From positions 1 to 64,000 of the IMG/VR virus record IMGVR_UViG_3300035698_028676: DNA of 64,000 bases; one strand, 5' to 3'. Below, piece by piece: positions 1-7,218 of this stretch (position 1 is its first letter; each line of letters starts with the position of its first letter). The notes under the pieces were generated by a model. It made no database searches, was not told where the DNA came from, and worked only from the letters and a program-made list of their open reading frames with translations. This DNA is from a virus. The position numbers and the translations under genes were made by a program.

Positions 1-17
1 AAACCTAAGATGTTGTA

Positions 18-245
18 ATGGTAAAAGAAATAAAAATAATAACATGGGTTGCTACAAGAGATGAAGAGTGCGCAGGTGTTTTTTTAGATAGAAAGGATGC
101 TGTAAAATGGATAAAAGAACTTTTAAAACAAACATTAAAAGATTTAGGGAAACAAGATAAAACTGATGAATTTACTTATCCTATACAAGTCCCAAAATAT
201 GAAATTAAATCGGTGGAGAATCGTAAACCATATTTAGGTTTATAA
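18..245 (+). CDS. hypothetical protein, 75 aa
   Basis: Small soluble protein with a central amphipathic stretch (FLDRKDAVKWIKELL) followed by a charged loop and a short beta-like C-terminus. I recognise no family. It opens a run of tightly packed plus-strand small genes; its promoter, if any, lies left of the window. Confidence 0.6.
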   Translation: MVKEIKIITWVATRDEECAGVFLDRKDAVKWIKELLKQTLKDLGKQDKTDEFTYPIQVPKYEIKSVENRKPYLGL

Positions 246-263
246 TTTTTTTAATAATTAACA

Positions 264-374
264 ATGGTAGAAAATACAGCAATACTAAAAATAAGACTTG
301 AGACAGAAGAAATGAAGTGGGACAGAATTATAAAAGAAAAACTAAATTCATTTCCGAGTACCCCTTTTGATTAA
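264..374 (+). CDS. hypothetical small protein, 36 aa
   Basis: Short ATG-to-TAA frame lying between two genes on the same strand with only a few bases on either side. The product is charged (MVENTAILKIRLETEEMKW...). No family recognised. Accepted because it tiles the gap with the spacing used by its neighbours. Confidence 0.4.
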   Translation: MVENTAILKIRLETEEMKWDRIIKEKLNSFPSTPFD

Positions 375-380
375 ACTACG

Positions 381-557
381 ATGGAAATTGATGATATAAA
401 TACTGATGTAATGAACCTAATCCAAGAAGTTAGGGAAGAAATGAAACACAGTTATCATAGGTTTGTTGAACTTGAGATGAAAATGAGTAAAATATCAAAG
501 AAGTTAATAGACTATGAAATAGAGCAGAAGGTAAAGGAGGATTCGCCTACGCCTTAG
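381..557 (+). CDS. hypothetical coiled-coil protein, 58 aa
   Basis: Frame of 58 codons fitting between the 36-aa and 60-aa genes. The product is mostly helical with heptad-like hydrophobics (MNLIQEVREEMKHSYHRFVE), so a short coiled coil is likely. It ends one base before the next ATG. No family recognised. Confidence 0.5.
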   Translation: MEIDDINTDVMNLIQEVREEMKHSYHRFVELEMKMSKISKKLIDYEIEQKVKEDSPTP

Positions 558-558
558 A

Positions 559-741
559 ATGGGAATAATGGAAGTAGCTAAGATAATATTATCATTCATA
601 TTCGTATTCTGTGGGTTTGGACTAGGTCTAGCCATTCATCTTAAAGAAGTACAAATATCAATATTGTTATCAATTATAATTATAATTATAATATATTTTT
701 TAACTTTAGATGAGGATAAGGGGGATTCATCTAAGCCTTAA
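559..741 (+). CDS. small membrane protein, 60 aa
   Basis: Two hydrophobic segments, about residues 6-26 and 30-48 (the second very isoleucine-rich), then a short acidic tail (DEDKGDSSKP). Probably a two-pass membrane protein. An internal ATG at codon 4 could be the real start. Function unknown. Confidence 0.55.
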   Translation: MGIMEVAKIILSFIFVFCGFGLGLAIHLKEVQISILLSIIIIIIIYFLTLDEDKGDSSKP

Positions 742-743
742 AA

Positions 744-941
744 ATGGAAGAAAGAATAAAACTAATTGAAAACGAACAGATGGAAATGGTGAAGTTGATT
801 AAAATCTTAAGTGATGAAGTTAAGAAATTAAAAGCTAAATCTGAATGCATTCATCAATGGGAAGAGCATGGATGTGCTTTGCCAATAAAGAAATATTTTG
901 TTTGTACTAAATGTAGCAAGGAGAGCTTTAGCTTTAATTAA
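744..941 (+). CDS. coiled-coil plus zinc-ribbon-like protein, 65 aa
   Basis: The N-terminal half is a predicted coiled coil (IKLIENEQMEMVKLIKILSD). The C-terminal half has spaced Cys and His residues ending in CTKC, suggesting one bound zinc. This layout is common in small phage accessory and DNA-associated proteins, but no specific family is recognised. It follows the preceding stop by 2 nt. Confidence 0.55.
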   Translation: MEERIKLIENEQMEMVKLIKILSDEVKKLKAKSECIHQWEEHGCALPIKKYFVCTKCSKESFSFN

Positions 942-944
942 AAC

Positions 945-1313
945 ATGAAATTCGGAATAGTAGGAAACAGAACAGGATGGAAACAAGATTTTGTTATAGA
1001 TAAAATCAGAGAAATAATAAGTATAGAACGAGATGATACATTTAATTTTGAAGTTGAAATAATTAGTGGCGGTGCTGATGGAGTAGATTATTTTGCTAAA
1101 CATTATGCCATTGGGGCTGGTTATGTTTTTGAAGAGTTTTTACCAAACATGAATGAACCATCTCCAGAAAGATATTTCAATAGAAATAAAAAGATAGCAG
1201 AAGAGTGTGATATATTAATTGCGTTTGATATGAAGCTGGGACATAGCGGGACAAAGAACACTATAAGATATGCCAGAGAATTAAACAAAGAAGTATTTAT
1301 TATTACTTCTTAA
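945..1313 (+). CDS. SLOG/DprA-like nucleotide-binding protein
   Basis: A 122-aa Rossmann-like protein. It starts with GIVGNRTG, has SGGADGVD at residues 41-48, a central RNKKIAEECDILIAFD and a late GTKNTIRYARELNKEVFII. This pattern is that of the SLOG superfamily (YspA/DUF2493-like and DprA-related), which bind nucleotides or nucleotide-derived ligands and are common in phages and defence islands. Its ligand and role here are unknown. Confidence 0.75.
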   Translation: MKFGIVGNRTGWKQDFVIDKIREIISIERDDTFNFEVEIISGGADGVDYFAKHYAIGAGYVFEEFLPNMNEPSPERYFNRNKKIAEECDILIAFDMKLGHSGTKNTIRYARELNKEVFIITS

Positions 1314-1317
1314 TCTA

Positions 1318-1551
1318 ATGAAGAAAAGATATTCAAGAAAAGTAAGTAGACATCACATAATCCCTAAATCAAGAGGGGGAAAACGTTCTTTAGAAAATAT
1401 TGCAGAGATAGAAAAGGAAGATCATAGAAACTATCATAACCTATTTGAGAACAAAATGCCATTTGAAATAATAGAAGAATTAGTAAATAAATATTGGAAT
1501 GGAAATTGGGATTACGTTAAGCAATCTCAGAAAATATATAATAGACATTAA
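1318..1551 (+). CDS. small HNH-like nuclease domain protein
   Basis: A 77-aa basic protein whose N-terminal half carries RHHIIPKSRGGKRSLENIAE followed by DHRNYHNLF, a His-His-Pro-Lys-Ser-Arg-Gly-Gly pattern typical of HNH (bba-metal) nuclease cores lacking the structural Cys pairs. Proteins of this size may be free-standing nucleases or inactive relatives. It is unlike the three larger HNH proteins at 10.5, 31.7 and 49.8 kb, which carry zinc-binding Cys pairs. Confidence 0.65.
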   Translation: MKKRYSRKVSRHHIIPKSRGGKRSLENIAEIEKEDHRNYHNLFENKMPFEIIEELVNKYWNGNWDYVKQSQKIYNRH

Positions 1552-1845
1552 ATGAAATACATAAAATCAGAAAAAATAAGTCCGAAAAGGTATTTGTTGA
1601 CACTTGAAGTATCGGAATACGATTTAGAAATATTGGAAGATATCGCCACAACTTACGCACCATTTCAATTATATGATGATCATAGAGAAGAGTTTGACTT
1701 TGACTTTAGTCCATGTGAATTTAATGATAAATATAGAAAATGGACAATGAAAATGTGGAGAGCATTTTGGATGTTATGGAAAACTCATGATGAGGAACAA
1801 AATGAAAAGGCAAATAAATTTGAAGGAGGTTTAAAAAATGAATAA
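1552..1845 (+). CDS. hypothetical protein, 97 aa
   Basis: Acidic and aromatic-rich protein (FDFDFSPCEF, WRAFWMLWK) with no family I recognise. It starts directly after the preceding stop and overlaps the next gene by 8 nt; its last codons contain the GGAGG that serves the next gene, so the two are probably translationally coupled. Confidence 0.55.
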   Translation: MKYIKSEKISPKRYLLTLEVSEYDLEILEDIATTYAPFQLYDDHREEFDFDFSPCEFNDKYRKWTMKMWRAFWMLWKTHDEEQNEKANKFEGGLKNE

Positions 1846-2185
1846 TAAAAAAGGAAGTTTCGGATGGATTATATTTGCCGTTATGGCATTTTTAGTAATT
1901 GGATCTTTATCATACAATGTTATATATGCATTTTCAAGTGGACACGAAACTATAACAATAAAAGAGAAGTGGGTGAAGTATAGCGGAGATGATGCAAAGT
2001 ATTTAATAAGTTCTGAAGATGGCCAGGTTTTTCAAATAACAGATAGTATTCTTAAATGGAGATTTGATAGTTCGAATTTATATGCATATTTAGAACAGGG
2101 TGAAACATATAATATTGATACTCAAGGATGGAGATTTGGATTTTTATCTAGTTATAAAAATATAATTAGAACTACTACTGCTTAG
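1838..2185 (+). CDS. membrane-anchored DUF1523-like protein
   Basis: A 115-aa protein with one N-terminal membrane segment (residues about 9-31) and an outside domain containing ETITIKEKWVKYSGDDAKYL, a GQVF...D S ILKW run and QGETYNIDTQGWRFGFLS. This resembles a small beta-rich domain in phage and archaeal membrane proteins (DUF1523-like, from memory). A Shine-Dalgarno GGAGG lies 8 nt upstream. Last gene before the 2.2-kb promoter. Confidence 0.6.
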   Translation: MNNKKGSFGWIIFAVMAFLVIGSLSYNVIYAFSSGHETITIKEKWVKYSGDDAKYLISSEDGQVFQITDSILKWRFDSSNLYAYLEQGETYNIDTQGWRFGFLSSYKNIIRTTTA

Positions 2186-2195
2186 TATGCCATGA

Positions 2196-2229
2196 TACTA
2201 CTCCGTAGTAACACCGGAAGGTTTATAAA
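2196..2229 (+). promoter_or_regulatory. class A archaeal promoter with TACTAC dyad
   Basis: The dyad TACTAC-TCC-GTAGTA (2196-2210) is followed by BRE ACCGGAAGG (2213-2221) and TATA box TTTATAAA (2222-2229). The ATG at 2254 lies 24 nt downstream, so the transcript should be leaderless or nearly so. It drives the 160-aa membrane protein and the SPFH gene. Confidence 0.8.
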
Positions 2230-2253
2230 CTATTAGTACCCTATAGATAGAGT

Positions 2254-2736
2254 ATGACATCTTATGTAGACAAATTAAAGAATGTATCAGACATTAGAGA
2301 AAAGATAAGGGAATGTATTTATAGTTCATCTTATATAATTTGGATAAGGTTTATAATTCCAATGATGGTTTTTATTTTAATCTTGTTAGGAGCTGTACAA
2401 ACTGTTTATCCATATGAATCTACTTTTCAAGAAGATTTAAATGCTTCAATAGGAGCTATGGGAATGTCAGTATATAGTATATATAATATTGGAGCAGAAA
2501 ATCCTAATTGGTTATATTATTCTATTATAGTATTCATTGTCTTAGGTTATTTGGCATTGGAAGAAGTATATCACAATGTCAAAGAAGTTTGGAGTGGAGT
2601 TAGAAAAATGGATGCCCAAGAGATAATAGATACAATTAAAGTTGATAAAGATAGTAAAGGATATGACGATGTCATAGGCCTTTCAAAATTGAAAGGAGGT
2701 AAAAGATATAAAAATGATTCCATTAATAATAGGTAG
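2254..2736 (+). CDS. membrane protein, 160 aa
   Basis: Two clear membrane segments (about residues 29-50 and 88-105) flank a roughly 35-residue exposed loop; the C-terminal third is soluble and charged. No family recognised. It is first in an operon with the SPFH protein, whose start it overlaps by 23 nt, suggesting partners at the membrane. Confidence 0.6.
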   Translation: MTSYVDKLKNVSDIREKIRECIYSSSYIIWIRFIIPMMVFILILLGAVQTVYPYESTFQEDLNASIGAMGMSVYSIYNIGAENPNWLYYSIIVFIVLGYLALEEVYHNVKEVWSGVRKMDAQEIIDTIKVDKDSKGYDDVIGLSKLKGGKRYKNDSINNR

Positions 2737-3445
2737 TTTAGCAGCAGTTGTACTAATAGGAGGTATAAGAGTTGTTAATGAATGGGAAGAAGGAGTTACT
2801 TTTTTTCTAGGTAAATATCAAGTCACGAAGAAGCCAGGATTCAGATGGATTTTTCCAATAATACAAACCATGAAAAAAGTAGATAGAAGAATTAGAACTT
2901 TAGATGTAGAACCACAGGAATGTATAACTAAAGATAGTGTTACAATTAATTTAGATGCAGTAATTTATTTTAAAGTAATAGATACTCGTAAGGCTATAGT
3001 AGATGTTAGAAATTTTGAGGCAGCATCATATAAATTTGGACAGACTGCGCTTAGAGGTATTGTAGGTAAGAAAGAGCTTAGTGATTTACTTGGGAAGAAG
3101 GAGGAGATAGGTGAAGAAGTAAAGCTGGCTATACAAGAACCAACTAATACTTTTGGAGTAGAGATTACAAATGTTGAAATTAAAGATGTAGTTCTTCCGG
3201 ATAATATGAAGAGAGCTATGGCTAAGGAGGCTGAGGCTTCGAGAGAAAAGAAAGCAAGGATTATAAAAGCTTCTGGTGAGTTTGAAGCCAGTAAGAAATT
3301 AAGAGAAGCAGCTGACCTTCTAAGTGACAAAGCGATGATTCTTAGACAACTACAAACATGGCAGGAGATTGGTTCTGAGCAGAACTCTACTATGATACTT
3401 GTACCTTCAGACTTAATTTCTAAAGTTCAGGGTTTGACTAAATAA
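2714..3445 (+). CDS. SPFH/band 7 (stomatin-like) membrane scaffold protein
   Basis: A 243-aa protein with an N-terminal membrane anchor (about residues 2-20), then the SPFH core (NEWEEGVTFFLGKYQ, KPGFRWIFP, DVEPQECITKDSVTINLDAV, YKFGQTALRGIVGKKELSDL) and a charged helical C-terminus (AKEAEASREKKARIIKASGE). This is the standard order for stomatin/prohibitin relatives, which oligomerise on the membrane and organise partner proteins. Slightly shorter than typical stomatins. An alternative role is control of a membrane protease. It overlaps the upstream membrane protein. Confidence 0.85.
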   Translation: MIPLIIGSLAAVVLIGGIRVVNEWEEGVTFFLGKYQVTKKPGFRWIFPIIQTMKKVDRRIRTLDVEPQECITKDSVTINLDAVIYFKVIDTRKAIVDVRNFEAASYKFGQTALRGIVGKKELSDLLGKKEEIGEEVKLAIQEPTNTFGVEITNVEIKDVVLPDNMKRAMAKEAEASREKKARIIKASGEFEASKKLREAADLLSDKAMILRQLQTWQEIGSEQNSTMILVPSDLISKVQGLTK

Positions 3446-3477
3446 ACCTTATATTTTTTATTTTTTATTTTTTTAAT
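3446..3477 (+). terminator. U-rich terminator-like tract
   Basis: Immediately after the SPFH stop the plus strand carries three runs of 5-7 T separated by A-rich bases. U-rich tracts of this kind terminate archaeal RNA polymerase without needing a hairpin. No strong stem is visible. Confidence 0.5.
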
Positions 3478-3520
3478 AGAGTAGATATGGCATACTTTTA
3501 AGTTACTACTTAAAAGTGAT

Positions 3521-3537
3521 ACCGAAAGGTTTATAAA
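3521..3537 (+). promoter_or_regulatory. class A archaeal promoter
   Basis: BRE ACCGAAAGG (3521-3529) and TATA TTTATAAA (3530-3537), preceded by a degenerate dyad TTACTACTTAAAAGTGA in place of the perfect TACTAC-N3-GTAGTA. The first ATG is at 3574, so a short leader of about 10-15 nt is expected. Confidence 0.8.
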
Positions 3538-3573
3538 GTAGAATGTATTATTAGATAGTACACCTATTTTAAA

Positions 3574-3696
3574 ATGGATGCACAATCTGAAGAACGTAAT
3601 AAAAGAAAAGATAAAGCTAAACGTAATAAAGGGTTTCCATATAGGAAACTTAGGGTGAGAGAAGAAGAGGGATCATATGAAAGAGGAAAAAAATAA
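3574..3696 (+). CDS. small highly basic protein, 40 aa
   Basis: First frame after the 3.5-kb promoter. The product is almost entirely charged (EERNKRKDKAKRNKG...RKLRVREEEG) and could be a short nucleic-acid-binding tail or a leader peptide. It overlaps the following glycyl-radical-like gene by 20 nt. Confidence 0.4.
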   Translation: MDAQSEERNKRKDKAKRNKGFPYRKLRVREEEGSYERGKK

Positions 3697-3823
3697 TAAA
3701 GGAAGGACTCCTTGTACTGTGTGGAGTCGTGTCGTGGGATATATGAGAAGTACTGACACATGGAATGATGGTAAGGTTGCAGAATTTGAAGATCGTAAAA
3801 TGTTCGTAGTAGAATCAAAATGA
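3677..3823 (+). CDS. stand-alone NrdD C-terminal glycyl-radical-like fragment
   Basis: A 48-aa frame whose residues 14-43 (TVWSRVVGYM, TWNDGKVAEFEDRKMF) match the extreme C-terminus of anaerobic class III ribonucleotide reductases (NrdD), which reads roughly S-R-V-x-G-Y-x-R-P-x...W-N-x-G-K-x-x-E-F-x-x-R. In those enzymes the Gly of the RVxGY motif carries the catalytic radical. The roughly 600-residue catalytic barrel is absent here. The stop overlaps the LAGLIDADG start (ATGA). It may be a split-NrdD fragment, a GrcA/YfiD-like spare radical domain, or a relic left by homing-endonuclease insertion. Confidence 0.6.
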   Translation: MKEEKNNKGRTPCTVWSRVVGYMRSTDTWNDGKVAEFEDRKMFVVESK

Positions 3824-4518
3824 AGAAAGGATTAGATGAAAAGTATAATATTAACGAAAATATCTTTGATAAAGATTGTGAAGAAAAGTATTATTGGTTA
3901 GGATTTATTTATGGAGATGGATATATTAATAAAAATAGACTGCAATTAGCTTTGGGTATAGTAGATATTTTACATTTAGAAAAGCTATGTATTTTTCTTG
4001 GAAATAAAAAAAGACCAATAAGAATTTTTGAGGTAGATGGTAATAATTATTGTGAAGTTAGAATAAGAAATAATACTCTTAGAGATTCATTTGAAAAATA
4101 TGAGATTACAGTGAATAAGGAAGATAGAGAGAAAAATATTATAGGAATGATCCCAGAAGAATATATAAGATTTTTTCTTAGAGGTTTATTTGATGCAGAT
4201 GGATGCATAGGTTTTTTGAAAGAGAATAGATGGGGTTTTTGTGAATTGACTGGTAGAGAATATTTAATAAAGGATATATTGAATTATTTGGGAAGTATTA
4301 ACATTATAGAGAATAATAAACTATATAAGAATGGAAGTATATATAGGATAAGATTTAATAAAGATGAATCTAAGAGATTTTTAAAATATATTTATTTTCC
4401 TAACTGTAATATTTATTTAAATAGAAAATATGAGAAGTTTTTATTATATTTTAATAAAAGCTATAATCCTGAAGAGATAAATCAGTGGAATTTACAAAAC
4501 AAGGAAAAATTAAAATGA
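3820..4518 (+). CDS. LAGLIDADG homing endonuclease
   Basis: A 232-aa protein with two LAGLIDADG motifs: YYWLGFIYGDGYI near residues 24-36 (Asp33) and FLRGLFDADGCI near 119-130 (Asp127). The spacing fits a single-chain, two-motif enzyme. Such enzymes cut a long target and spread their own gene. It is free-standing and overlaps the NrdD-like fragment upstream by 4 nt, so ribonucleotide reductase could be the host locus. No intein splice motifs are visible. Confidence 0.85.
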   Translation: MKKGLDEKYNINENIFDKDCEEKYYWLGFIYGDGYINKNRLQLALGIVDILHLEKLCIFLGNKKRPIRIFEVDGNNYCEVRIRNNTLRDSFEKYEITVNKEDREKNIIGMIPEEYIRFFLRGLFDADGCIGFLKENRWGFCELTGREYLIKDILNYLGSINIIENNKLYKNGSIYRIRFNKDESKRFLKYIYFPNCNIYLNRKYEKFLLYFNKSYNPEEINQWNLQNKEKLK

Positions 4519-4715
4519 AAAAAATACCAATAGTATTAGAGCAATATCAATGCATAGGTTGTGGTCGTAAGTGGTATATAAATACACAAGACAAAGCTGG
4601 GAATGAAATGACTTGCCCTTATGGGTGTGAATGCAAAGGTGATATCACAAGAAAGTTTGATATGGTTATTAATAGTTATGAAGAATACGCGAAAGAGCCA
4701 AGCCTTACTGAGTGA
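4515..4715 (+). CDS. zinc-ribbon protein, 66 aa
   Basis: Start placed at the ATG overlapping the endonuclease stop (ATGA). CIGCGRKW at the N-terminus and CPYGCEC in the middle give two Cys clusters consistent with a zinc ribbon. The C-terminal residues (NSYEEYAKEPSLTE) overlap the next gene by 38 nt in another frame. Exact function unknown. Confidence 0.6.
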   Translation: MKKIPIVLEQYQCIGCGRKWYINTQDKAGNEMTCPYGCECKGDITRKFDMVINSYEEYAKEPSLTE

Positions 4716-5079
4716 TAAAAAAGAATTAAACAAATTATGCTTAAAAATAAGAAGTTGTAAGAAATATAAAGCTTGGAGACAAGCTGTATTACTTAGAGAT
4801 AATGAAAAGTTAAAGAATCTTCAGGTTCATCATAAAGACCCGTTCAGAGATATTATATCAAGAAACAATATTAAAAGTATTGAGGATGCAGAGAAATGTA
4901 GGGAGCTCTGGAATATATCAAATGGTATAACTATTACAAAAGGAGAACATAGGATACTATCTTTAATTGAGAGATACAAGTACCATACTGATGGGTTCTT
5001 TACAGCAATGTATCAATTGCTTGAAGAACAAGAGGAAGAGAGGAAGCAATGTAAATTATCAAAACCGAAAGGTTTATAA
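4678..5079 (+). CDS. HNH-type endonuclease-like protein
   Basis: A 133-aa protein. WRQAVLLRDNEKLKNLQVHH followed by KDPFRDIISRNNI, IEDAEKCRELWNISNGITI and GEHR follows the phage HNH layout (xxVHHxxPF...ELWxxxNGIxL...H), but the usual zinc Cys pairs are missing. The start at 4678 was chosen over the longer frame from 4621 because it minimises overlap. The last codons (PKGL-stop) are themselves the next promoter. Confidence 0.65.
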   Translation: MKNTRKSQALLSDKKELNKLCLKIRSCKKYKAWRQAVLLRDNEKLKNLQVHHKDPFRDIISRNNIKSIEDAEKCRELWNISNGITITKGEHRILSLIERYKYHTDGFFTAMYQLLEEQEEERKQCKLSKPKGL

Positions 5080-5080
5080 A
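5064..5080 (+). promoter_or_regulatory. class A promoter embedded in a coding 3' end
   Basis: BRE ACCGAAAGG (5064-5072) and TATA TTTATAAA (5073-5080), with an ATG 21 nt downstream at 5102. It lies within the last codons and stop of the HNH-like gene; no TACTAC dyad precedes it. It drives the 69-aa membrane protein and the recombinase. Confidence 0.75.
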
Positions 5081-5101
5081 GGCTGAATAACATAATATAA
5101 G

Positions 5102-5311
5102 ATGATAGATACAATAATAATTAGCAATTGGATAGCGGATAATACAATTAGTGTTTTAATGACGCTAGGGGTAATTCTTATTATAAAAGGATTAGCTCTT
5201 TACAAAGCAGCTAGAAAAGAATCAATGATTTGGTTCTGGGTTATGTTAATATTTAATACTTTAGGGATATTACCTTTATTGTATTTAATATTCTCTAAGA
5301 GGGCAGATTGA
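5102..5311 (+). CDS. DUF5652-like two-pass membrane protein
   Basis: A 69-aa protein with two membrane helices. The run IIKGLALYKAARKESMIWFW followed by MLIFNTLGILPLLYLIF is the hallmark of the small DUF5652 family, frequent in CPR bacteria and DPANN archaea and their elements. Function unknown. Its stop overlaps the recombinase start (TGATG). Confidence 0.65.
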   Translation: MIDTIIISNWIADNTISVLMTLGVILIIKGLALYKAARKESMIWFWVMLIFNTLGILPLLYLIFSKRAD

Positions 5312-5952
5312 TGAATAGAAAAGAATTAAAGAAAGCCTATGAAGAAGGGCTAATGACACCTGAGGAATTCGGTAAAAGGCTTGTTGAGCTAGAATCTCAA
5401 GTTGCTAAGAAGAAGAAGCAGAGCAGAATATATACTGCTTTATCTGATGATGAATTTATAAAGTTATTGAATGCAATTAAGAAGCCTATTCATTATATTT
5501 GTTTTATACTTGCGGCAGAGAGTGGACTTAGGGTATCAGAGATAGTCAATTTGAAATTAGAAGATATAAATTTAAAAGAGCATAAAATATTTATAAGACA
5601 AGCAAAGGGACTTAAAGATAGAGTAGTTAATAGTCCAAAACATTTAAAGGTTAAGCACCTAAAGTATTTTCCAATAATGATTAAAGAGAGAGCAATTTCT
5701 AAAGCATTCTTAAATGCATCTAAAAGAGCTGGTATTAATAATATTATATATACAGATGATGCTGGGAGATCTAGATATAAATATCATTTTCATTGTCTTC
5801 GTCATACCTATTGCCAATATTTATTAAAGAATAAAATTCCTGTTAATGATGTACAGAGGCTACTTGGTCATGCAAATTTAGCTACAACTTCTAGATATGC
5901 ACAACGTTCCTCGGAAGATGCTATCGCTAGTATTCTTGAGCGTGGACTTTAA
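5311..5952 (+). CDS. tyrosine recombinase/integrase
   Basis: A 213-aa protein starting at ATG 5311. Catalytic residues in order: Arg74 (SGLRVSEIVNL), His161 and Arg164 (HCLRHTY), His187 (LLGHANL) and Tyr196 (SRYAQ). The core-binding domain is reduced to a short N-terminal coil (KELKKAYEEGLMTPEEFGKRL), making it shorter than XerC/D. Likely roles are integration, resolution of multimers or inversion. tRNA-Val lies 3 kb downstream, but no att duplication is visible. Confidence 0.9.
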   Translation: MNRKELKKAYEEGLMTPEEFGKRLVELESQVAKKKKQSRIYTALSDDEFIKLLNAIKKPIHYICFILAAESGLRVSEIVNLKLEDINLKEHKIFIRQAKGLKDRVVNSPKHLKVKHLKYFPIMIKERAISKAFLNASKRAGINNIIYTDDAGRSRYKYHFHCLRHTYCQYLLKNKIPVNDVQRLLGHANLATTSRYAQRSSEDAIASILERGL

Positions 5953-5979
5953 TTAAGTTACTACTTAAAAGTAATATAA

Positions 5980-5996
5980 GGTTTCCGAAGGAAACC
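5980..5996 (+). other. perfect hairpin between operons
   Basis: GGTTTCC-GAA-GGAAACC forms a perfect 7-bp stem with a 3-nt loop. It sits between the recombinase stop and the next promoter. There is no U-run after it, so a terminator is not clear; it may be a small mobile palindrome. Confidence 0.5.
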
Positions 5997-6002
5997 TGGA
6001 AA

Positions 6003-6036
6003 TACTACTTTGTAGTAGTACCGAAAAGTTTATAAA
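6003..6036 (+). promoter_or_regulatory. class A promoter with perfect TACTAC dyad
   Basis: TACTAC-TTT-GTAGTA (6003-6017), BRE ACCGAAAAG (6020-6028) and TATA TTTATAAA (6029-6036); ATG at 6064. It drives the 76-aa membrane protein and the OB-fold-like protein. Confidence 0.8.
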
Positions 6037-6063
6037 GGATGGGGGCTATAGAGAGTATATAAG

Positions 6064-6294
6064 ATGAGAACAACATATTTAATTTATTCATTCACGGGGC
6101 TTGTTGCATACTTAATACTGAAGAGTATGGCGAATGATATTAAGTGGATAGCATTAGGATTTGGAGTTGCTATGCTGTTGTTCGGAATGTTTAGTAAACA
6201 GAAAGTTATAATTAAGGAAGATAATATGAAAGTAAAAATTAATGATCTAAATAAACCAAAGGAGGGCAATAAAAATGGCATTCGAAAAAGTTGA
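6064..6294 (+). CDS. small membrane protein, 76 aa
   Basis: Two hydrophobic segments (about residues 4-20 and 25-43) followed by a soluble charged tail. The gene overlaps the next by 20 nt and its 3' end contains the GGAGG of that gene. No family recognised. Confidence 0.5.
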   Translation: MRTTYLIYSFTGLVAYLILKSMANDIKWIALGFGVAMLLFGMFSKQKVIIKEDNMKVKINDLNKPKEGNKNGIRKS

Positions 6295-6697
6295 AGTTAA
6301 TACTTGGAAACCAGTAGCGGACAATGAGTCTGTTGAAGGTATTTTTGTAAGAGCTGAGAAAGATGTCGGTACAAATAACTCTATGCTTTATAGTATGGAA
6401 GTTGAAGGAAAGCCTATGGCTATTTGGGGCTCTGCAGTTCTAGATCCAAAGATGAACGCAGTTAAGTCTAGCGACCTAATCAAGATTATATATCTTGGAA
6501 AGGGCGAAGCAAAAGGCGGACACAATGCACCAAAGCTATACGACGTTTATATCGACTATGAGCACCGGGACAAGATGATGGCTGAAGCAGAATCTGCAGT
6601 TACACCTGCAGTTGAAGCACCAGCAGTAGCTGAAGCAGTTACACCTGAAGCACCAGTATCTACACCAGCAGAAGTACCAGTTACACCTGTAGCTTAG
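6275..6697 (+). CDS. phage-type OB-fold-like, probable ssDNA-binding protein
   Basis: A 140-aa protein. The N-terminal 105 residues carry WKPVADNESVEGIFV, NNSMLYSMEVEGKPMAIWGS, VLDPKMNAVKSSDLIKIIYL and GKGEAKGGHNAPKLYDVYID, a pattern seen in small phage and archaeal-virus proteins thought to be single-strand DNA-binding OB folds. The C-terminus is a low-complexity Pro/Ala/Val/Glu tail (PAVEAPAVAEAV), reminiscent of flexible SSB tails. Strong Shine-Dalgarno upstream. Family assignment is from pattern memory. Confidence 0.5.
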   Translation: MAFEKVEVNTWKPVADNESVEGIFVRAEKDVGTNNSMLYSMEVEGKPMAIWGSAVLDPKMNAVKSSDLIKIIYLGKGEAKGGHNAPKLYDVYIDYEHRDKMMAEAESAVTPAVEAPAVAEAVTPEAPVSTPAEVPVTPVA

Positions 6698-6702
6698 ATA
6701 TA

Positions 6703-6740
6703 GCTAAAATATTATTATTTTATTTTTATTTTTTATAATT
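6703..6740 (+). terminator. U-rich terminator-like tract
   Basis: A run of T-rich sequence with four short T stretches directly follows the OB-fold gene, without a clear stem. Probably intrinsic archaeal termination. Confidence 0.4.
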
Positions 6741-6782
6741 ATAGGCACGTAGCCTTACAAACAAAATACACCAAATAAGAAC

Positions 6783-7202
6783 ATGGAAGAACCAGAAAAC
6801 AATATAGAGGAAAGAGAAGAAAGCATAGAAGAGATCCCGAGGGCTATGGATGAGGTAGAAGTTCCTACGGATACTATGAGTAAAATAGAAAACAAAATGG
6901 AGGAAATAAAAAATAAAATGGAAGTAAATACACACACACCTGATATTAAAAAGAGCAAGACAAGATTTATATTACCAATATTTTTAATATTGATAATACT
7001 TGTAGCAGTTGGATATGTAGGCTATGGGAAACATCAAGAAAGAGTAGCCGAAAAAGAAGTAGAGTTGTTTAGAACATTCACATCATCATTAGCTTTAAGT
7101 ATATTCAATGAAGCAATTACCTGCAAGCCTATCCCAATAAATAATGGGAGTTTAGAGATTAATCTTATTGCAGCAGAATGCCTAACAGCACCTTTGTCTT
7201 AG
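6783..7202 (+). CDS. acidic membrane-anchored protein, 139 aa
   Basis: The N-terminal 60 residues are strongly acidic (NNIEEREESIEEIPRAMDEV), followed by one membrane helix (about 61-81) and a short outer domain containing two cysteines (CKPIP, ECLTAP). No family recognised. It precedes the first radical SAM gene by 16 nt. Confidence 0.55.
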   Translation: MEEPENNIEEREESIEEIPRAMDEVEVPTDTMSKIENKMEEIKNKMEVNTHTPDIKKSKTRFILPIFLILIILVAVGYVGYGKHQERVAEKEVELFRTFTSSLALSIFNEAITCKPIPINNGSLEINLIAAECLTAPLS

Positions 7203-7218
7203 GAATAAAAAAGTTACC

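Noticed and set aside
3574-4518. Intein or group I intron carrying the LAGLIDADG gene
   Set aside because: No intein block A/B/G motifs or continuous host exons flank the endonuclease; it is a separate frame with an ATGA overlap.
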